Assembly: GCA_965233625.1 (NCBI GenBank)
Contig: OZ247499.1
Location: forward strand, 1,674,001 to 1,738,000
Origin: G965233625 sp965233625
Lineage (GTDB): Bacteria > Planctomycetota > Planctomycetia > Pirellulales > Pirellulaceae
Length of the DNA stretch: 64,000 bases
Direction: 5' to 3'
A model generated the notes under the pieces. The model saw only the letters and a program-made list of their open reading frames with translations. It made no database searches and was not told the DNA's origin. The position numbers and the translations under genes were made by a program. Positions within the stretch are counted from its first letter, which is position 1. Each line of letters starts with the position of its first letter. Of the stretch, positions 38,787 through 49,473 are shown in pieces.

Positions 38787-39218
38787 ATGACTGAGAATTC
38801 AAAATCTAAAGCCGGCAAGCTTCAGCCGTCGCTCCAGAACGCCAGCCGCAGTGCGGCCAAATTGGGCATCGCCTCGGCGCGTAGGCACATTCTGATGTGC
38901 ATGGATAAGAAGACGGGCAAATGCGCCTCCCGCAAGCAAATGTCAGCTTCCTGGTCGCATCTCAAACAGCGGCTGAAACAGTTGGGGCTTCACAAGCAGG
39001 GCGGCGTGATCCGCAGCGGCATGCAGTGCGTGGATATCTGCAAGGGCGGCCCGCTGGTGGTCGTGTATCCCGAAGGCGTCTGGTATGGCGGCTGCACGCC
39101 CGCGGTGCTGGACGAGATTATCGAGAAGCACCTCGTCGGCGGCGAGGTTGTCGAAGAATACATGCTCGCCCAGCCACCGCTGTGTGCAGCCGCCATGAAC
39201 AACGCGAAAGCCAAGTAG
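38787..39218 (+). CDS. Thioredoxin-like (2Fe-2S) ferredoxin domain protein
   Basis: A 143-residue protein matching the thioredoxin-fold 2Fe-2S ferredoxin family. Likely ligands are C38 and C46 (HILMCMDKKTGKCASR) and C81 and C85 (MQCVDICKGG), followed by the family block LVVVYPEGVWYGGCTP. The N-terminal ~30 residues are Lys/Ser-rich and not part of the fold. It is divergent from the methyltransferase gene and converges with the permease gene. The electron partner is unknown. Confidence 0.87.
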   Translation: MTENSKSKAGKLQPSLQNASRSAAKLGIASARRHILMCMDKKTGKCASRKQMSASWSHLKQRLKQLGLHKQGGVIRSGMQCVDICKGGPLVVVYPEGVWYGGCTPAVLDEIIEKHLVGGEVVEEYMLAQPPLCAAAMNNAKAK

Positions 39219-39223
39219 CAGCA

Positions 39224-40894
39224 TTAATCCGCCAGGGCTTCCGCAGCGGGCGTCGAATCGTGATCTAAGAAGCGCTGGTTATAGAATTGCCAGCCATACA
39301 TCAGCAGCGCGACACAGAGATATCCTGAAGTGTACTGCAGCGGTGTGACCATCGCTTCGGCAGCAAGGGTCGAAGGCCAGAAGATAGGGCTGCCTGACAA
39401 CGGCGAGTGAATCACGCCAAAGAAACTACAAGCCGCCGCTGCTAAGGCGAAATCCCCGGCACGCGTCAAATTCTTATCAAGCACCGCAGCCAGCCAGGAC
39501 GCCCACAGCAAACTGGTGATGATGAAGCCGCTGGCCAGCACCCGCAGCGTGTGTATCTCAAGTTGCATGGCCTCTGAGAGCTTCGACAACGCTATATCCG
39601 GCGGCACCGACAACTGACCGCTGACTTCGCCCACCATCTTATCGGCAAGGATCAGAAGCAACGCCGCCATCGCGGGAACACAGGCAAACGCCACCGCAGG
39701 ATAGTGTTTACGCGGCGTCGCCTGAAAGCTTTGCGATGTAATCTCAATACCAATAAACACGAGGATCGGGAATACCGACGCCTTGGGAATAATCAGGTAG
39801 AGAAAACCAAAGTAGCCCAGCAGACCGGCGCCGCCGACAAATAAAGCCGTTGCCAACGTATAGGCAGCCCTGCCGCCCATGGCTTTGTAGGCCGGATGCC
39901 CGATGTAAGGCGTTGTCTGAATCACGCCGCCACATAAACCCGCGATAAGCGTGGCGATGGCTTCGCCCGCAATGACCTGGTTGGTATCGAATTCGTCGCC
40001 TGCTGCCGCCGCACTTTCAGTGCAGTCAATGCCGCCGACCACTGTGCCCAGAGCGAACGGAATCACCACCGGCATGTAGTTCAACGCGTCCCGCCAGACT
40101 CCGAGCCATTCAAAGTTGAAGACGCTCAGCCATTCGTGGGGCAATAATGCGGCTTTGGCCAGTTCCGCTTCCTGGCCGTAAAAGTCAGGTGGGCCGTGCA
40201 GCAGATAAAACATCAGCCCTGCCACGAGCATCGCCCCCAAGGCCCCTGGGACTTTGAAAGGCAGCCGGACGCGGGCGATAAGTGTCGTTAAAACAATCGA
40301 CAAGGCGATTAAACCGACAACCGGGTAGTGCAACACTTCCAAAAGCGGTAGGAAACTAATCAGCACCAGCGCCACTGCTGCTAGCGACCCTAACAGCCCG
40401 GCACGCGGGATATTGCGGCGGATGGCGTTTGAAAAAAATGCACAAACCAGTTTGAACAATCCACTGGTCACGATTGCAAAAACGCCAATCTGCCACGCGT
40501 ACATAGCCGCTGCCGTAATATCTTCAGGCGTTTCACCGCCCTGCATCGCCAGTCCATAGCGGTATGCAGGGCCCAGCACAAAGAACACCATGCCAAACGT
40601 ACTGGGCGTATCGAGCCCTAAAGGCATGGCAGTTAACGTTTTATTGCCTGAGAGCTTCGCCGTGCGGAAAGCCAGCCAGAAGAAAAACAGGTCCCCCACC
40701 AGCACACCGATGGCAGTTCCCGGAACCATGTAACCCAGAGCAAAATCTACAGGAAATCCGAAAACTCCTGCTAGCAGACCGACCGTCAGAAGCATGTCGG
40801 CGATATTATCTAACATCAAGCCAAAGAAGGCGTTAACGTCGCCCGGAGCGGCCCAGCGGTAACGATTTTCAGGCACAATTGCACCAACCGGCAC
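39224..40894 (-). CDS. NCS2-like multi-pass permease
   Basis: A 556-residue membrane protein with about 12 hydrophobic segments. The block GIDCTESAAAAGDEFDTNQV followed by GGVIQTTPYIGHPAYKAMGG resembles the substrate-site region of NCS2/AzgA nucleobase transporters and the related SulP fold, so nucleobase or anion transport is possible. The annotated start is GTG; a GTG six codons later or a Met at 27 are alternatives, because no ATG lies near the N-terminus. It is divergent from the ECF sigma gene. Substrate not assigned. Confidence 0.75.
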   Translation of the reverse strand: MPVGAIVPENRYRWAAPGDVNAFFGLMLDNIADMLLTVGLLAGVFGFPVDFALGYMVPGTAIGVLVGDLFFFWLAFRTAKLSGNKTLTAMPLGLDTPSTFGMVFFVLGPAYRYGLAMQGGETPEDITAAAMYAWQIGVFAIVTSGLFKLVCAFFSNAIRRNIPRAGLLGSLAAVALVLISFLPLLEVLHYPVVGLIALSIVLTTLIARVRLPFKVPGALGAMLVAGLMFYLLHGPPDFYGQEAELAKAALLPHEWLSVFNFEWLGVWRDALNYMPVVIPFALGTVVGGIDCTESAAAAGDEFDTNQVIAGEAIATLIAGLCGGVIQTTPYIGHPAYKAMGGRAAYTLATALFVGGAGLLGYFGFLYLIIPKASVFPILVFIGIEITSQSFQATPRKHYPAVAFACVPAMAALLLILADKMVGEVSGQLSVPPDIALSKLSEAMQLEIHTLRVLASGFIITSLLWASWLAAVLDKNLTRAGDFALAAAACSFFGVIHSPLSGSPIFWPSTLAAEAMVTPLQYTSGYLCVALLMYGWQFYNQRFLDHDSTPAAEALAD

Positions 40895-41102
40895 GGCGTT
40901 TGCGAAGTGTGGAAGTCGTGAGTGTAAGTCGCGTAACTGGAAGTGTCAAACTCGGAACTTCCACGATTTCGCGTAACCTTCACGGCCAGATGGTCGTCAA
41001 AACCGGCGCCACGGGGTAATCTGAATTGCCTCCTCAAACGCCGGTGAAGCATGACACTCATCTATTCACGATGAACCTTCCTTCACACGGACTCGTATAA
41101 AC
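40895..41102. promoter_or_regulatory. Divergent regulatory region with repeated GGAAGT/CGCGTAAC motifs
   Basis: The spacer between the permease and the ECF sigma gene contains GTGGAAGT (40909-40916) and its exact complement ACTTCCAC (40957-40964), with a further GGAAGT at 40939-40944 that can pair with the same arm. CGCGTAAC occurs twice, near 40930 and 40970. These may be overlapping operators or an ECF-type promoter; no consensus could be assigned. Confidence 0.35.
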
Positions 41103-41753
41103 ATGAACGCTACCGCCACCACCATGCGTAAACGTAACAACCGCCCTAATCACAGCGATGCAGTTATGAGCGACGAAGAACTCCTCATCCTGTATTGTGC
41201 GACGGGCAACCGCGACTACTTCGCCCAACTGATGCGTAAATACGAACGCGAACTGTTCAGCTACCTTCGCCGGTATCTGGGCGACGCAGAAATGGCCGAA
41301 GATGCGTTCCAGGCTGCCTTTTTACAGGTGCACCTGAAGCGTGAGTCCTTTCAGGAAGGCCGTAAGTTCCGTCCATGGCTGTACGCCATCGCCACCAACC
41401 AGGCTATCGACGCCCAGCGCCGCAACAAGCGGCACCGGATGGTTAGCCTGGACCGCAATGGCGCCGAAGATAGTGACGACGTGGGTTCGCTGGTGGACCT
41501 GCTGGTCAGCGGCGATGTAGATCCCTTCGATCACATGCACGCGATGGAGCGTAAAGAACGTATGCAGCAGTCGCTGGATCAGCTTCCAGGACACATGCGT
41601 GAGGTAGTCGATCTGGTTTATTATCAGGGTTTGAAGTACCGTGAAGCCGCCGACGCATTGTCGATTCCGGTCGGAACCGTCAAGAGCCGCCTGCACGCCG
41701 CCATCCACCGCTTGACCAAAGAGTGGAGCGGTCAGCAGGCAGAGTTGAACTAG
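41103..41753 (+). CDS. ECF-type RNA polymerase sigma factor
   Basis: A 216-residue sigma-70 family regulator. Region 2 is visible (LMRKYERELFSYLRRYLGD, AEDAFQAAFLQVH, FRPWLYAIATNQAIDAQRR), and region 4 contains a helix-turn-helix (YREAADALSIPVGTVKSRLH). A basic N-terminal extension of about 25 residues precedes it; a second ATG at codon 22 is possible. The gene 67 bp downstream encodes a membrane protein with an anti-sigma-like N-terminus, so the two likely form a signalling pair. Confidence 0.93.
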   Translation: MNATATTMRKRNNRPNHSDAVMSDEELLILYCATGNRDYFAQLMRKYERELFSYLRRYLGDAEMAEDAFQAAFLQVHLKRESFQEGRKFRPWLYAIATNQAIDAQRRNKRHRMVSLDRNGAEDSDDVGSLVDLLVSGDVDPFDHMHAMERKERMQQSLDQLPGHMREVVDLVYYQGLKYREAADALSIPVGTVKSRLHAAIHRLTKEWSGQQAELN

Positions 41754-41820
41754 AACCGCGGACGTTGCCCCGCAGCAATTGCCGCTTGTAATTTCGCACC
41801 TTTGTTTTTGACCCGTAACT

Positions 41821-42849
41821 ATGAGTGATCTGATTGGCTATCTTACCGGCGCGCTCGATCCGGAAGAGCGTCAGCAGATAGAAGACCGGCTAGAGCACGA
41901 TGCTGAACTGCGCGACGAATTGCGCAAACTAGCCAAAAAGCTTGCCCCCTTAGACGACTTTGCACTACCCGAATACGATCCTCCAAATGATCTCTCAAGG
42001 GGTGTTTTCGACCTGATTGACGCGGTTGAAAGCACACGCAGCCACCATACAGAATCGGCAGCCCCAGCAGGCCAGGACCACGCTCAAGTCACACCTGCCA
42101 AGCTCTCTCAACCTGCCAGGTCTGACGCGGCCAGCGCCCGTACGCGTTGGGCCATTTTCGATGTCGTTGCACTGAGCTGCGTTTTCATCGTTGGTTCAGC
42201 CATCTTCGCGACCAGCATTGCCGGCAGCCATTATCAGGCGCAGATCGCCACTTGCAGCCGCAATCTGATGACGATTGGCCTCGGCCTTTCAAACTTCTCT
42301 GAAATACACGAAGGCAGCCTACCCAGCATTTCCCCACGCGGCAAAACCGCCTGTGCCGGCATCTATGGCCCGACACTTGTGGAGCAGGGATACCTGGAAA
42401 CGCCCGAATTCCTGATCTGCCCCGGCTCGGAACTCGCACGGCGCAAATCGGAATGGCGCCAGCCAACCTGCCGGGAACTCGAAGCCGCGGAAGGCATCGA
42501 ACTGGTGTCGCTGCAACGCGACGCTGGCGGCAGCTACGGCTATACGTTGGGTTATGTCGTCGATGGCAAATACTATCCCACACGACACGAAGGCCGGACG
42601 CACTTCGCCCTGATGGCCGACCTGCCCAGCGCACACCTCGCCGCCCGCCAGAGTTCTAACCACGCCGGTCGCGGTCAGAATGTCCTTTATGACGATTTCA
42701 GCGTGCGGTTTGTTACCTGTGCAGGCACAAGCTGCGGCGATCCGATTTACGAAAATCGCCACGGCCTGGCAGCTGCCGGCGCCGACCGTGAAGACGCTGT
42801 GATCGCAGGCGGCGCCACTTCGCCGCTGATCAACACGCTGCGGCCCTAG
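41821..42849 (+). CDS. Putative membrane anti-sigma factor with DUF1559-like outer domain
   Basis: A 342-residue protein. The cytoplasmic N-terminus (1-45; LIGYLTGALDPEERQQIEDR) matches the start of anti-sigma proteins of the RskA/zinc-less type. A single membrane helix follows at about 102-127 (IFDVVALSCVFIVGSAIF). The outer part (about 130-342) resembles the globular part of DUF1559 pseudopilins: CSRNLMTIGLGLSNFSEIHE, GTLPS-like GSLPSISPRG, and SSNHAGRGQNVLYDDFSV. It would tether the upstream ECF sigma factor to the membrane and sense an envelope signal with a pseudopilin-like domain. The anti-sigma role is inferred from order and N-terminus. Confidence 0.78.
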   Translation: MSDLIGYLTGALDPEERQQIEDRLEHDAELRDELRKLAKKLAPLDDFALPEYDPPNDLSRGVFDLIDAVESTRSHHTESAAPAGQDHAQVTPAKLSQPARSDAASARTRWAIFDVVALSCVFIVGSAIFATSIAGSHYQAQIATCSRNLMTIGLGLSNFSEIHEGSLPSISPRGKTACAGIYGPTLVEQGYLETPEFLICPGSELARRKSEWRQPTCRELEAAEGIELVSLQRDAGGSYGYTLGYVVDGKYYPTRHEGRTHFALMADLPSAHLAARQSSNHAGRGQNVLYDDFSVRFVTCAGTSCGDPIYENRHGLAAAGADREDAVIAGGATSPLINTLRP

Positions 42850-42858
42850 TAACGCGGT

Positions 42859-43656
42859 TTAGTAACGGGCGACGTCTTTCTTATCGGCGTCCGGGTGCAG
42901 CGTTGCGATGGCCCGCTGTGCTTCGCTGGTCATCAGCCGCAGGTCGCTTCCGACGGCCAGAAACTGCATGCCCTGTTCCGCCCGTTCAAGTGCAGACTCT
43001 GCATCCATCGCGTGAATGCCGGTCGGCGTGCCCGTCTTCTTCCCGGCAGCGATCACGCGCTGGATCATTTCTTCGTGTGCTTCCGCCGTCGGGTCAACGC
43101 CATCGGGCCCGCGCATCTGGAAGCGAAGATCGTTCGGCCCGATGAAGATAGCGTCGCAACCAGGCAATGCGTAAATTTCTTCGGCGTTTTCTACACCCTG
43201 CGGGCTTTCGGTTTGAAGTACGACCAGAATCTGATCATTCGCCCCCGCGTAATAATCGCCCGCAGTGGCGGCGAAATTCATACTGTGCATGCCGCCACCG
43301 GCGCTGCGGTTTCCTTCCGGGGGATACTTAGCCGCGGCAATGGCGACCTTTGCCTGCTCCACGGTGTCAATCATGGGCACAACAATGCCCCAGGCGCCGG
43401 CGTCTAGCACGCGTTTGATGTAGTGGTGATTGCCCTCCGGCACCCGCGCCAGCGGCACACAGCCCGCATCGGCCACGGCGCCAAAGATGGTCGTCGCCTG
43501 TGCCCAGTCAATCGCGGAGTGCTCCATATCCAGCGTCAGCCAGTCGAAACCTAAACGGGCCAGAACACGTGCTGCGTAGAGATCGCCCAGGGACAACCAC
43601 GTACCAAAAGAAGGCTCGCCGCGACGGAGTTTTTCTTTAACAGGATTGGTTTTCAT
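42859..43656 (-). CDS. HpcH/HpaI-family class II aldolase
   Basis: A 265-residue metal-dependent aldolase. Family blocks are GTWLSLGDLYAARVLARLGF, DWLTLDMEHSAID, LARVPEGNHHYIKRVLDAGA, and CDAIFIGPNDLRFQM. Such enzymes cleave 2-keto-3-deoxy sugar acids or 4-hydroxy-2-oxo acids to pyruvate plus an aldehyde. Segment YPPEGNRSAGGGMHSMNF is typical of the RhmA/GarL-like branch. The ATG giving MKTNPVKEK was preferred to a TTG three codons earlier. It converges with the anti-sigma gene, nine bases apart. Confidence 0.92.
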   Translation of the reverse strand: MKTNPVKEKLRRGEPSFGTWLSLGDLYAARVLARLGFDWLTLDMEHSAIDWAQATTIFGAVADAGCVPLARVPEGNHHYIKRVLDAGAWGIVVPMIDTVEQAKVAIAAAKYPPEGNRSAGGGMHSMNFAATAGDYYAGANDQILVVLQTESPQGVENAEEIYALPGCDAIFIGPNDLRFQMRGPDGVDPTAEAHEEMIQRVIAAGKKTGTPTGIHAMDAESALERAEQGMQFLAVGSDLRLMTSEAQRAIATLHPDADKKDVARY

Positions 43657-43862
43657 ATTGTTCAAACGGTGAAGAAAGTAACAGTTACCTTGAGATGATG
43701 ACCCGGTGAAGTAAATTTTTTACCACAACTGGCTGGAATTGTCCGGCAGCATCCGTAAATGAGCCATGCGGGCGCTGCGGCTTGTGGTATTCTTCAAAAG
43801 ACACCATCACATAGACCCGGCTGGCGTTGCTGGCTCGCATGATCCAGCGTTTAATACACACC

Positions 43863-44942
43863 ATGGCACCTACATTTGATCCCTATCAAGAGTGGCTAGG
43901 CGTTCCACCATCGCAGCAACCGGCGGACCACTACCGCCTGCTGGACATTCCGCGGTTCGAGAGCGACGCCTCGAAAATCCGCGCCGCTGCCGACCAGCGT
44001 ATGCAATACGTGCGCACCTTTCAGACCGGGCGCCGGGCGCGCGAGTCGCAGACGCTGCTGAATGTTCTGGCCGAAGCTAAGACGTGCCTGCTTAACCCCA
44101 GCTCCAAAGCCACCTACGATGCGTCTTTGAAAAGAGGCGCCGCACCACCGCCGGTAGTGCCTATGTCGCGACCGGCGCCGCTTTCGTCGCAGGCAAACGA
44201 TAGTGCGGGTGACGGGCTGCGATTGCCAATGTCTGGCCCCGCCGTAGCCGACGACACTCCAGCACCACCACCGCCACCCCGTAAAAAGAAGTCAAAATCA
44301 AAGTCCACGGCGGAAGTGACTCCGCAGGAAAAGGAAAGCCGCGGTTTCCCGGCCACTCTAATCGCCGGCGCCGCGTTGCTGTTATTACTTGCCTTATGCG
44401 GCGTCGTCATCGGCGCAATAGCTTACAGCCGCAGCGGTCAGACGGTGAAGAAGCCGCCCGTTGTCAAACCGCCGGCGCCGCCTGTAAAGCCTAAAACGCC
44501 AGTCAAAAAACCAGCCGAACCACGCGCCACACTTTTCGCGGGCAAGCAGATTGAACTGAAGCCACGCGCCGCCAGACTGCAAGGCGAAGTGCAATTGAAA
44601 AACGGCGCCAAAGGGCCGGCGCTTAAAGGCTGGGGCGCCACAGAATCCGCCGCAACTTGGCGGGTGAATATCGAAGGCCGCGGGTATTTCAAACTACTGG
44701 TGGTCGGCAACCCGGTGGCCGACGGTGAACTGCTGATAGAACTCGACGGCGCGGTTGCGGGAGGCGTCAAACGCAAACGCATCTCGTTTCAAGCTGACGA
44801 CGCCAGCCGCAAATACATCACCTCGTTTATCTTCGCATCACCTGGCGGTGTCATGACCGTCAAAGCTGGCAACAATGGAAAAGACAACGACGACGCCCTC
44901 GAACTAAACGCCATCGTGCTCCAGCGTTCCCGCCGTCAATAG
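43863..44942 (+). CDS. Single-pass membrane protein with planctomycete J-like domain
   Basis: A 359-residue protein of unknown function. Residues 1-90 form the planctomycete 'FDPYxEWLGVPPSxQPADHYRLL' domain, which resembles a J-domain (LLNVLAEAKTCLLNPSSKATYDASLK) but lacks an HPD tripeptide. A Pro/Lys-rich linker, a membrane helix (about 160-185; TLIAGAALLLLLALCGVVIG), another Pro/Lys-rich stretch and a beta-rich outer domain (about 225-359) follow. The ATG giving MAPTFDPYQ was chosen; earlier TTG/ATG codons add residues not seen in the domain. It is followed by scpA after 50 bp. Confidence 0.75.
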   Translation: MAPTFDPYQEWLGVPPSQQPADHYRLLDIPRFESDASKIRAAADQRMQYVRTFQTGRRARESQTLLNVLAEAKTCLLNPSSKATYDASLKRGAAPPPVVPMSRPAPLSSQANDSAGDGLRLPMSGPAVADDTPAPPPPPRKKKSKSKSTAEVTPQEKESRGFPATLIAGAALLLLLALCGVVIGAIAYSRSGQTVKKPPVVKPPAPPVKPKTPVKKPAEPRATLFAGKQIELKPRAARLQGEVQLKNGAKGPALKGWGATESAATWRVNIEGRGYFKLLVVGNPVADGELLIELDGAVAGGVKRKRISFQADDASRKYITSFIFASPGGVMTVKAGNNGKDNDDALELNAIVLQRSRRQ

Positions 44943-44992
44943 ACCGCCGTGACCGTGCGACGCAGGCCCCGCTTCTTTGAATCATCGTTCTT

Positions 44993-45805
44993 ATGTCGTT
45001 CCGCATTGATCTCGAAAACCTCTTCCGCGGTCCGCTGGATCTGCTGCTGTATCTGGTGCGCAAACATGAGATGGAGATCGAAGATATCCCCGTTGCGCTG
45101 ATTACGAGCCAGTATCTGGAACATCTGGAAGTGCTGGAACAGTTAGACGTGGATGCGGTGGGCGACTTTGTTGAGGTCGCCAGCACGTTGATTGAAATGA
45201 AATCCAGGCTGGTCCTGCCACGCGTGGAAGAAGCCGTCGAGGAAGTCGAAGATCCGCGATCCGGGCTGGTGCAACGGCTGCTGGAATATAAGAAGTTCAA
45301 AGACGCCGCCAGCCTGCTGGAAGAACAGGCCGCACAATGGCAGCAGCGTTTTCCGCGGATGGCGAACGATCTTCCCACGCGGCGGGTGGACCTGGCCGAT
45401 CAGCCTATTCAAGAGATTGAACTCTGGGACCTGGTCAGCGCCTTCGGCCGCGTGATGCGCGACAACCATACGGCGCAACCTTCTAACATCACCTACGATG
45501 AAACGCCGATCCATGTTTACATGACGGAGATCCATCAGCGGCTGCGCGAAAACAAACGCACCGCGTTCACGGAGATGTTTCAGTCTGGCATGCACAAGTC
45601 GGCGATGATCGGTGTTTTTCTCGCGGTGCTGGAACTCGTCCGGCACTACAGTGTCAGGGCGGAACAGCCTGAAGCACACGGCGAAATTTACATCGTCGCC
45701 GGAGAAGATCTGCCCGAGATGATCGATGCCTCGAAGGCAGATGACTACGGCGCTTCGAAGACGGTTGAAACCGCCAGCGAAGATGAACCCGCACCAGACA
45801 ACTAA
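44993..45805 (+). CDS. scpA: Segregation and condensation protein A
   Basis: A 270-residue kleisin that bridges SMC heads in bacterial condensin. The N-terminal block FRGPLDLLLYLVRKHEMEIE and IPVALITSQYLEHLE is diagnostic, followed by the ScpA helical segment (VASTLIEMKSRLVLPRVEE) and the C-terminal winged helix (FLAVLELVRHYSVRAEQPE). The length is normal plus a short acidic tail. scpB, often adjacent in other bacteria, is not here. A Nudix gene follows after 22 bp. Confidence 0.95.
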   Translation: MSFRIDLENLFRGPLDLLLYLVRKHEMEIEDIPVALITSQYLEHLEVLEQLDVDAVGDFVEVASTLIEMKSRLVLPRVEEAVEEVEDPRSGLVQRLLEYKKFKDAASLLEEQAAQWQQRFPRMANDLPTRRVDLADQPIQEIELWDLVSAFGRVMRDNHTAQPSNITYDETPIHVYMTEIHQRLRENKRTAFTEMFQSGMHKSAMIGVFLAVLELVRHYSVRAEQPEAHGEIYIVAGEDLPEMIDASKADDYGASKTVETASEDEPAPDN

Positions 45806-45827
45806 CCAGCGAATCAGCAGAGCAACG

Positions 45828-46262
45828 ATGACCGAGAACACGCTTCAATTCGGACAGCAAGTTGCCGGAGAAAAGTACCTCCGGCGTCCCGGCGCCTATG
45901 GGCTGATTGTCCGCGATGACCGCGTCGCCGTTACCATCTGGCGCGGCGGCGTCTATCTACCCGGCGGCGGCATCGACGAAGGCGAAACAGCCGAGCAGGC
46001 GCTGCATCGCGAAGTGATGGAAGAGATCGGCTGGACCATCGAAATCATCGCCGAGGTTGGCCGCTCGCAACAGTTCGTCCGCAGCCAGGTGGTGGACGCT
46101 TACTTCAATAAGATACAGACCTTCTACACAGCCCGTCCGCTTGAGCAGGTCAGCAGCGAAAGCGAACCAGAACACGAACTGATCTGGATGCCACTGGCCG
46201 AAGCTGCCGTACGACTTACCGAAGAGAGTAACGGCTGGGCCGTGAAAACTTTTCTGATGTAA
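45828..46262 (+). CDS. Nudix hydrolase
   Basis: A 144-residue pyrophosphohydrolase. The complete Nudix box GX5EX7REUXEEXGU runs from G47 to W69 (GGIDEGETAEQALHREVMEE). The ATG giving MTENTLQFG was chosen because it begins the fold and lies just after scpA; upstream in-frame codons overlap scpA. The substrate (nucleotide sugar, dinucleotide or oxidised nucleotide) is not evident. Probably co-transcribed with scpA. Confidence 0.92.
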   Translation: MTENTLQFGQQVAGEKYLRRPGAYGLIVRDDRVAVTIWRGGVYLPGGGIDEGETAEQALHREVMEEIGWTIEIIAEVGRSQQFVRSQVVDAYFNKIQTFYTARPLEQVSSESEPEHELIWMPLAEAAVRLTEESNGWAVKTFLM

Positions 46263-46381
46263 GGCGCGGGTGCAAAAATCAGCGTATACCGCTGCTGACA
46301 CCAGTAAACCGTCTATGGTAGGCTGCCCAGGATAGACCAGGAACATTCTGGGGCGGACGAAAGAATTCACGGAGTAGCAGC

Positions 46382-47983
<1,602 letters not shown>

Positions 47984-48043
47984 AAGCCTGTAACAGCAGG
48001 CCACTACCGCTAACTGTCGTACCGATTCACCTATCACCCGTAG

Positions 48044-48060
48044 GGCAGGCTCCGCCTGCC
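48044..48060. repeat. REP-like hairpin between convergent pckA and DUF1552 genes
   Basis: GGCAGGC-TCC-GCCTGCC is a perfect 7-bp stem with a three-base loop, preceded by GTAG. It lies in the 150-bp spacer between two convergent genes, where it could act as a bidirectional transcript end. The GTAGGGCAGGCTCCGCCTGCC form is a familiar intergenic repeat in planctomycetes and other bacteria; other copies were not seen in this window. Confidence 0.55.
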
Positions 48061-48133
48061 GCACGAAAGGTAATGTCGGTCGAACTAGTACGCCACGCGC
48101 CTGCCTGCCGAATGCAACGTTTCTATCTACCTG

Positions 48134-49471
48134 TTAGACAAGGCCTGTCAGTGGGCCGCCACCGCAGAAGTCGGGGTTGCCGAAGGTCTTGACCGGGTGG
48201 CCCATCGATTCGCAGAAGTTCATCAGCAGGCGGTTGTGGTTGGCGTTGCGGAAGTCGTGCGCTTTGCCCATCCGCCAGCCTAAACCACCGCCAACCAGCA
48301 CAAACGGGATATCGTTGCGGGTGTGCGAGTTGCCTTTACCAAGTTCGTTGGTCCAGACAATCGTCGTGTTATCCAGCAGCGAACCATTGCCGCCGGGTTC
48401 TGGCGTTTCGCTCAACCGCTTGGCGAGCAACGCAACCTGCTCGCAGTACCACGTGTTGATTTTGATGAGCTTTTCATAAGCAGTCGTGTTGCTGTCTGGC
48501 TCGTGCGAAAGCGAGTGATGACCTTCATCAATATTTAGCCACCGCATGCGGGCGCCGCCAACGCTGCGTGTAATCTGGAAGGTCGCCACGCGGGCGAAGT
48601 CCGCCAGAAACGCGTTGGTCAGCAGTTCAATCTGCATCCGCGTGATCTGGGGCATGTTGTCGTTTTCTTCCTCCACGTTCGGCGGAAGCTTGGGCACAGC
48701 ATGTCCCATATCTTTCTGCGCGTGGGCGGCGTCCACCTGCAGTTCTTTTTCGACCTCGCGAACCATCGTCAGGTGCTTCTGCAGGATCTGGCGGTCTTCG
48801 GCGCCGATGAGCGTTTCGACGCGTTTGAAATCTTCCGACAGGCCGTCCAGCACGCTCGCCAGCATCTTGCGGTTGGCGGTTTTGCCGTACAGCTTGTTGA
48901 ACATCTGGTAAGGATCATCGATCGGCGCCACGGGCTGGTTCGGCCCGGCATACGACATACGGGTCCACGTATCGGCGCGGTCGGGTACGAGCACACCAAA
49001 CTCAAGCGAGCCAAACCGCGTCTGCGTGGCGGGATTGGCCTGAAACTGATTCTTCAGGTACTGATCGACAGAGATACCCTTGGACCAGCCCGCAGGTGTG
49101 TCGGAACCGCCTTGGATATCGCCGGGAAAGAGCTCGATACCTGTCAGCAGGCAGCCGATGCCGCGCATGTGGCCATCGCCATCGCCGCGGATTTTGTTGC
49201 AGACGCCTTTCAGCGTCAGCGTCTGATCCTTGAATGGCTCAAGCGGCTTAAGAATCCGCTTTAGTTCGATATCGCCCGTCTTGTCGGGCCAGAAATGTTT
49301 AGGAATCACCCCGTTGGGACTGAAGACAAAGATCATCCGCTGCTTGCGCGGCGCAGCTTCACCCGCACCCCATGCACTGGCAGGCAGAGACATCAGCAGA
49401 TTCGCCGCCGCGGCGCCAACACCGCAACGGGTCAGAAACTCACGTCGTGTATTCATGCTTGTAGGGTTCAT
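48134..49471 (-). CDS. DUF1552 secreted protein, partner of DUF1592 cytochrome-like protein
   Basis: A 445-residue protein with a Tat-type leader (NTRREFLTRCGVGAAAANLL, then a cleavage region near ASAWGAG). The mature part has DUF1552 blocks: FVFSPNGVIPKHFWPDK, LTLKGVCNKIRGDGDGHMRG, and VWTNELGKGNSHTRNDIPFV. It starts two bases after the stop of the DUF1592 gene, and this gene pair recurs in great numbers in planctomycetes. An ATG five codons downstream (NTRREFL) is also possible. Function unproven; an exported role in polymer or sugar degradation linked to the cytochrome partner is only a proposal in the family. Confidence 0.93.
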   Translation of the reverse strand: MNPTSMNTRREFLTRCGVGAAAANLLMSLPASAWGAGEAAPRKQRMIFVFSPNGVIPKHFWPDKTGDIELKRILKPLEPFKDQTLTLKGVCNKIRGDGDGHMRGIGCLLTGIELFPGDIQGGSDTPAGWSKGISVDQYLKNQFQANPATQTRFGSLEFGVLVPDRADTWTRMSYAGPNQPVAPIDDPYQMFNKLYGKTANRKMLASVLDGLSEDFKRVETLIGAEDRQILQKHLTMVREVEKELQVDAAHAQKDMGHAVPKLPPNVEEENDNMPQITRMQIELLTNAFLADFARVATFQITRSVGGARMRWLNIDEGHHSLSHEPDSNTTAYEKLIKINTWYCEQVALLAKRLSETPEPGGNGSLLDNTTIVWTNELGKGNSHTRNDIPFVLVGGGLGWRMGKAHDFRNANHNRLLMNFCESMGHPVKTFGNPDFCGGGPLTGLV

Positions 49472-49473
49472 GG

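Noticed and set aside
40816..41061. 81-residue open frame at the 5' end of the permease gene
   Set aside because: It overlaps the permease coding region and the repeat-rich divergent region and has no recognisable features.
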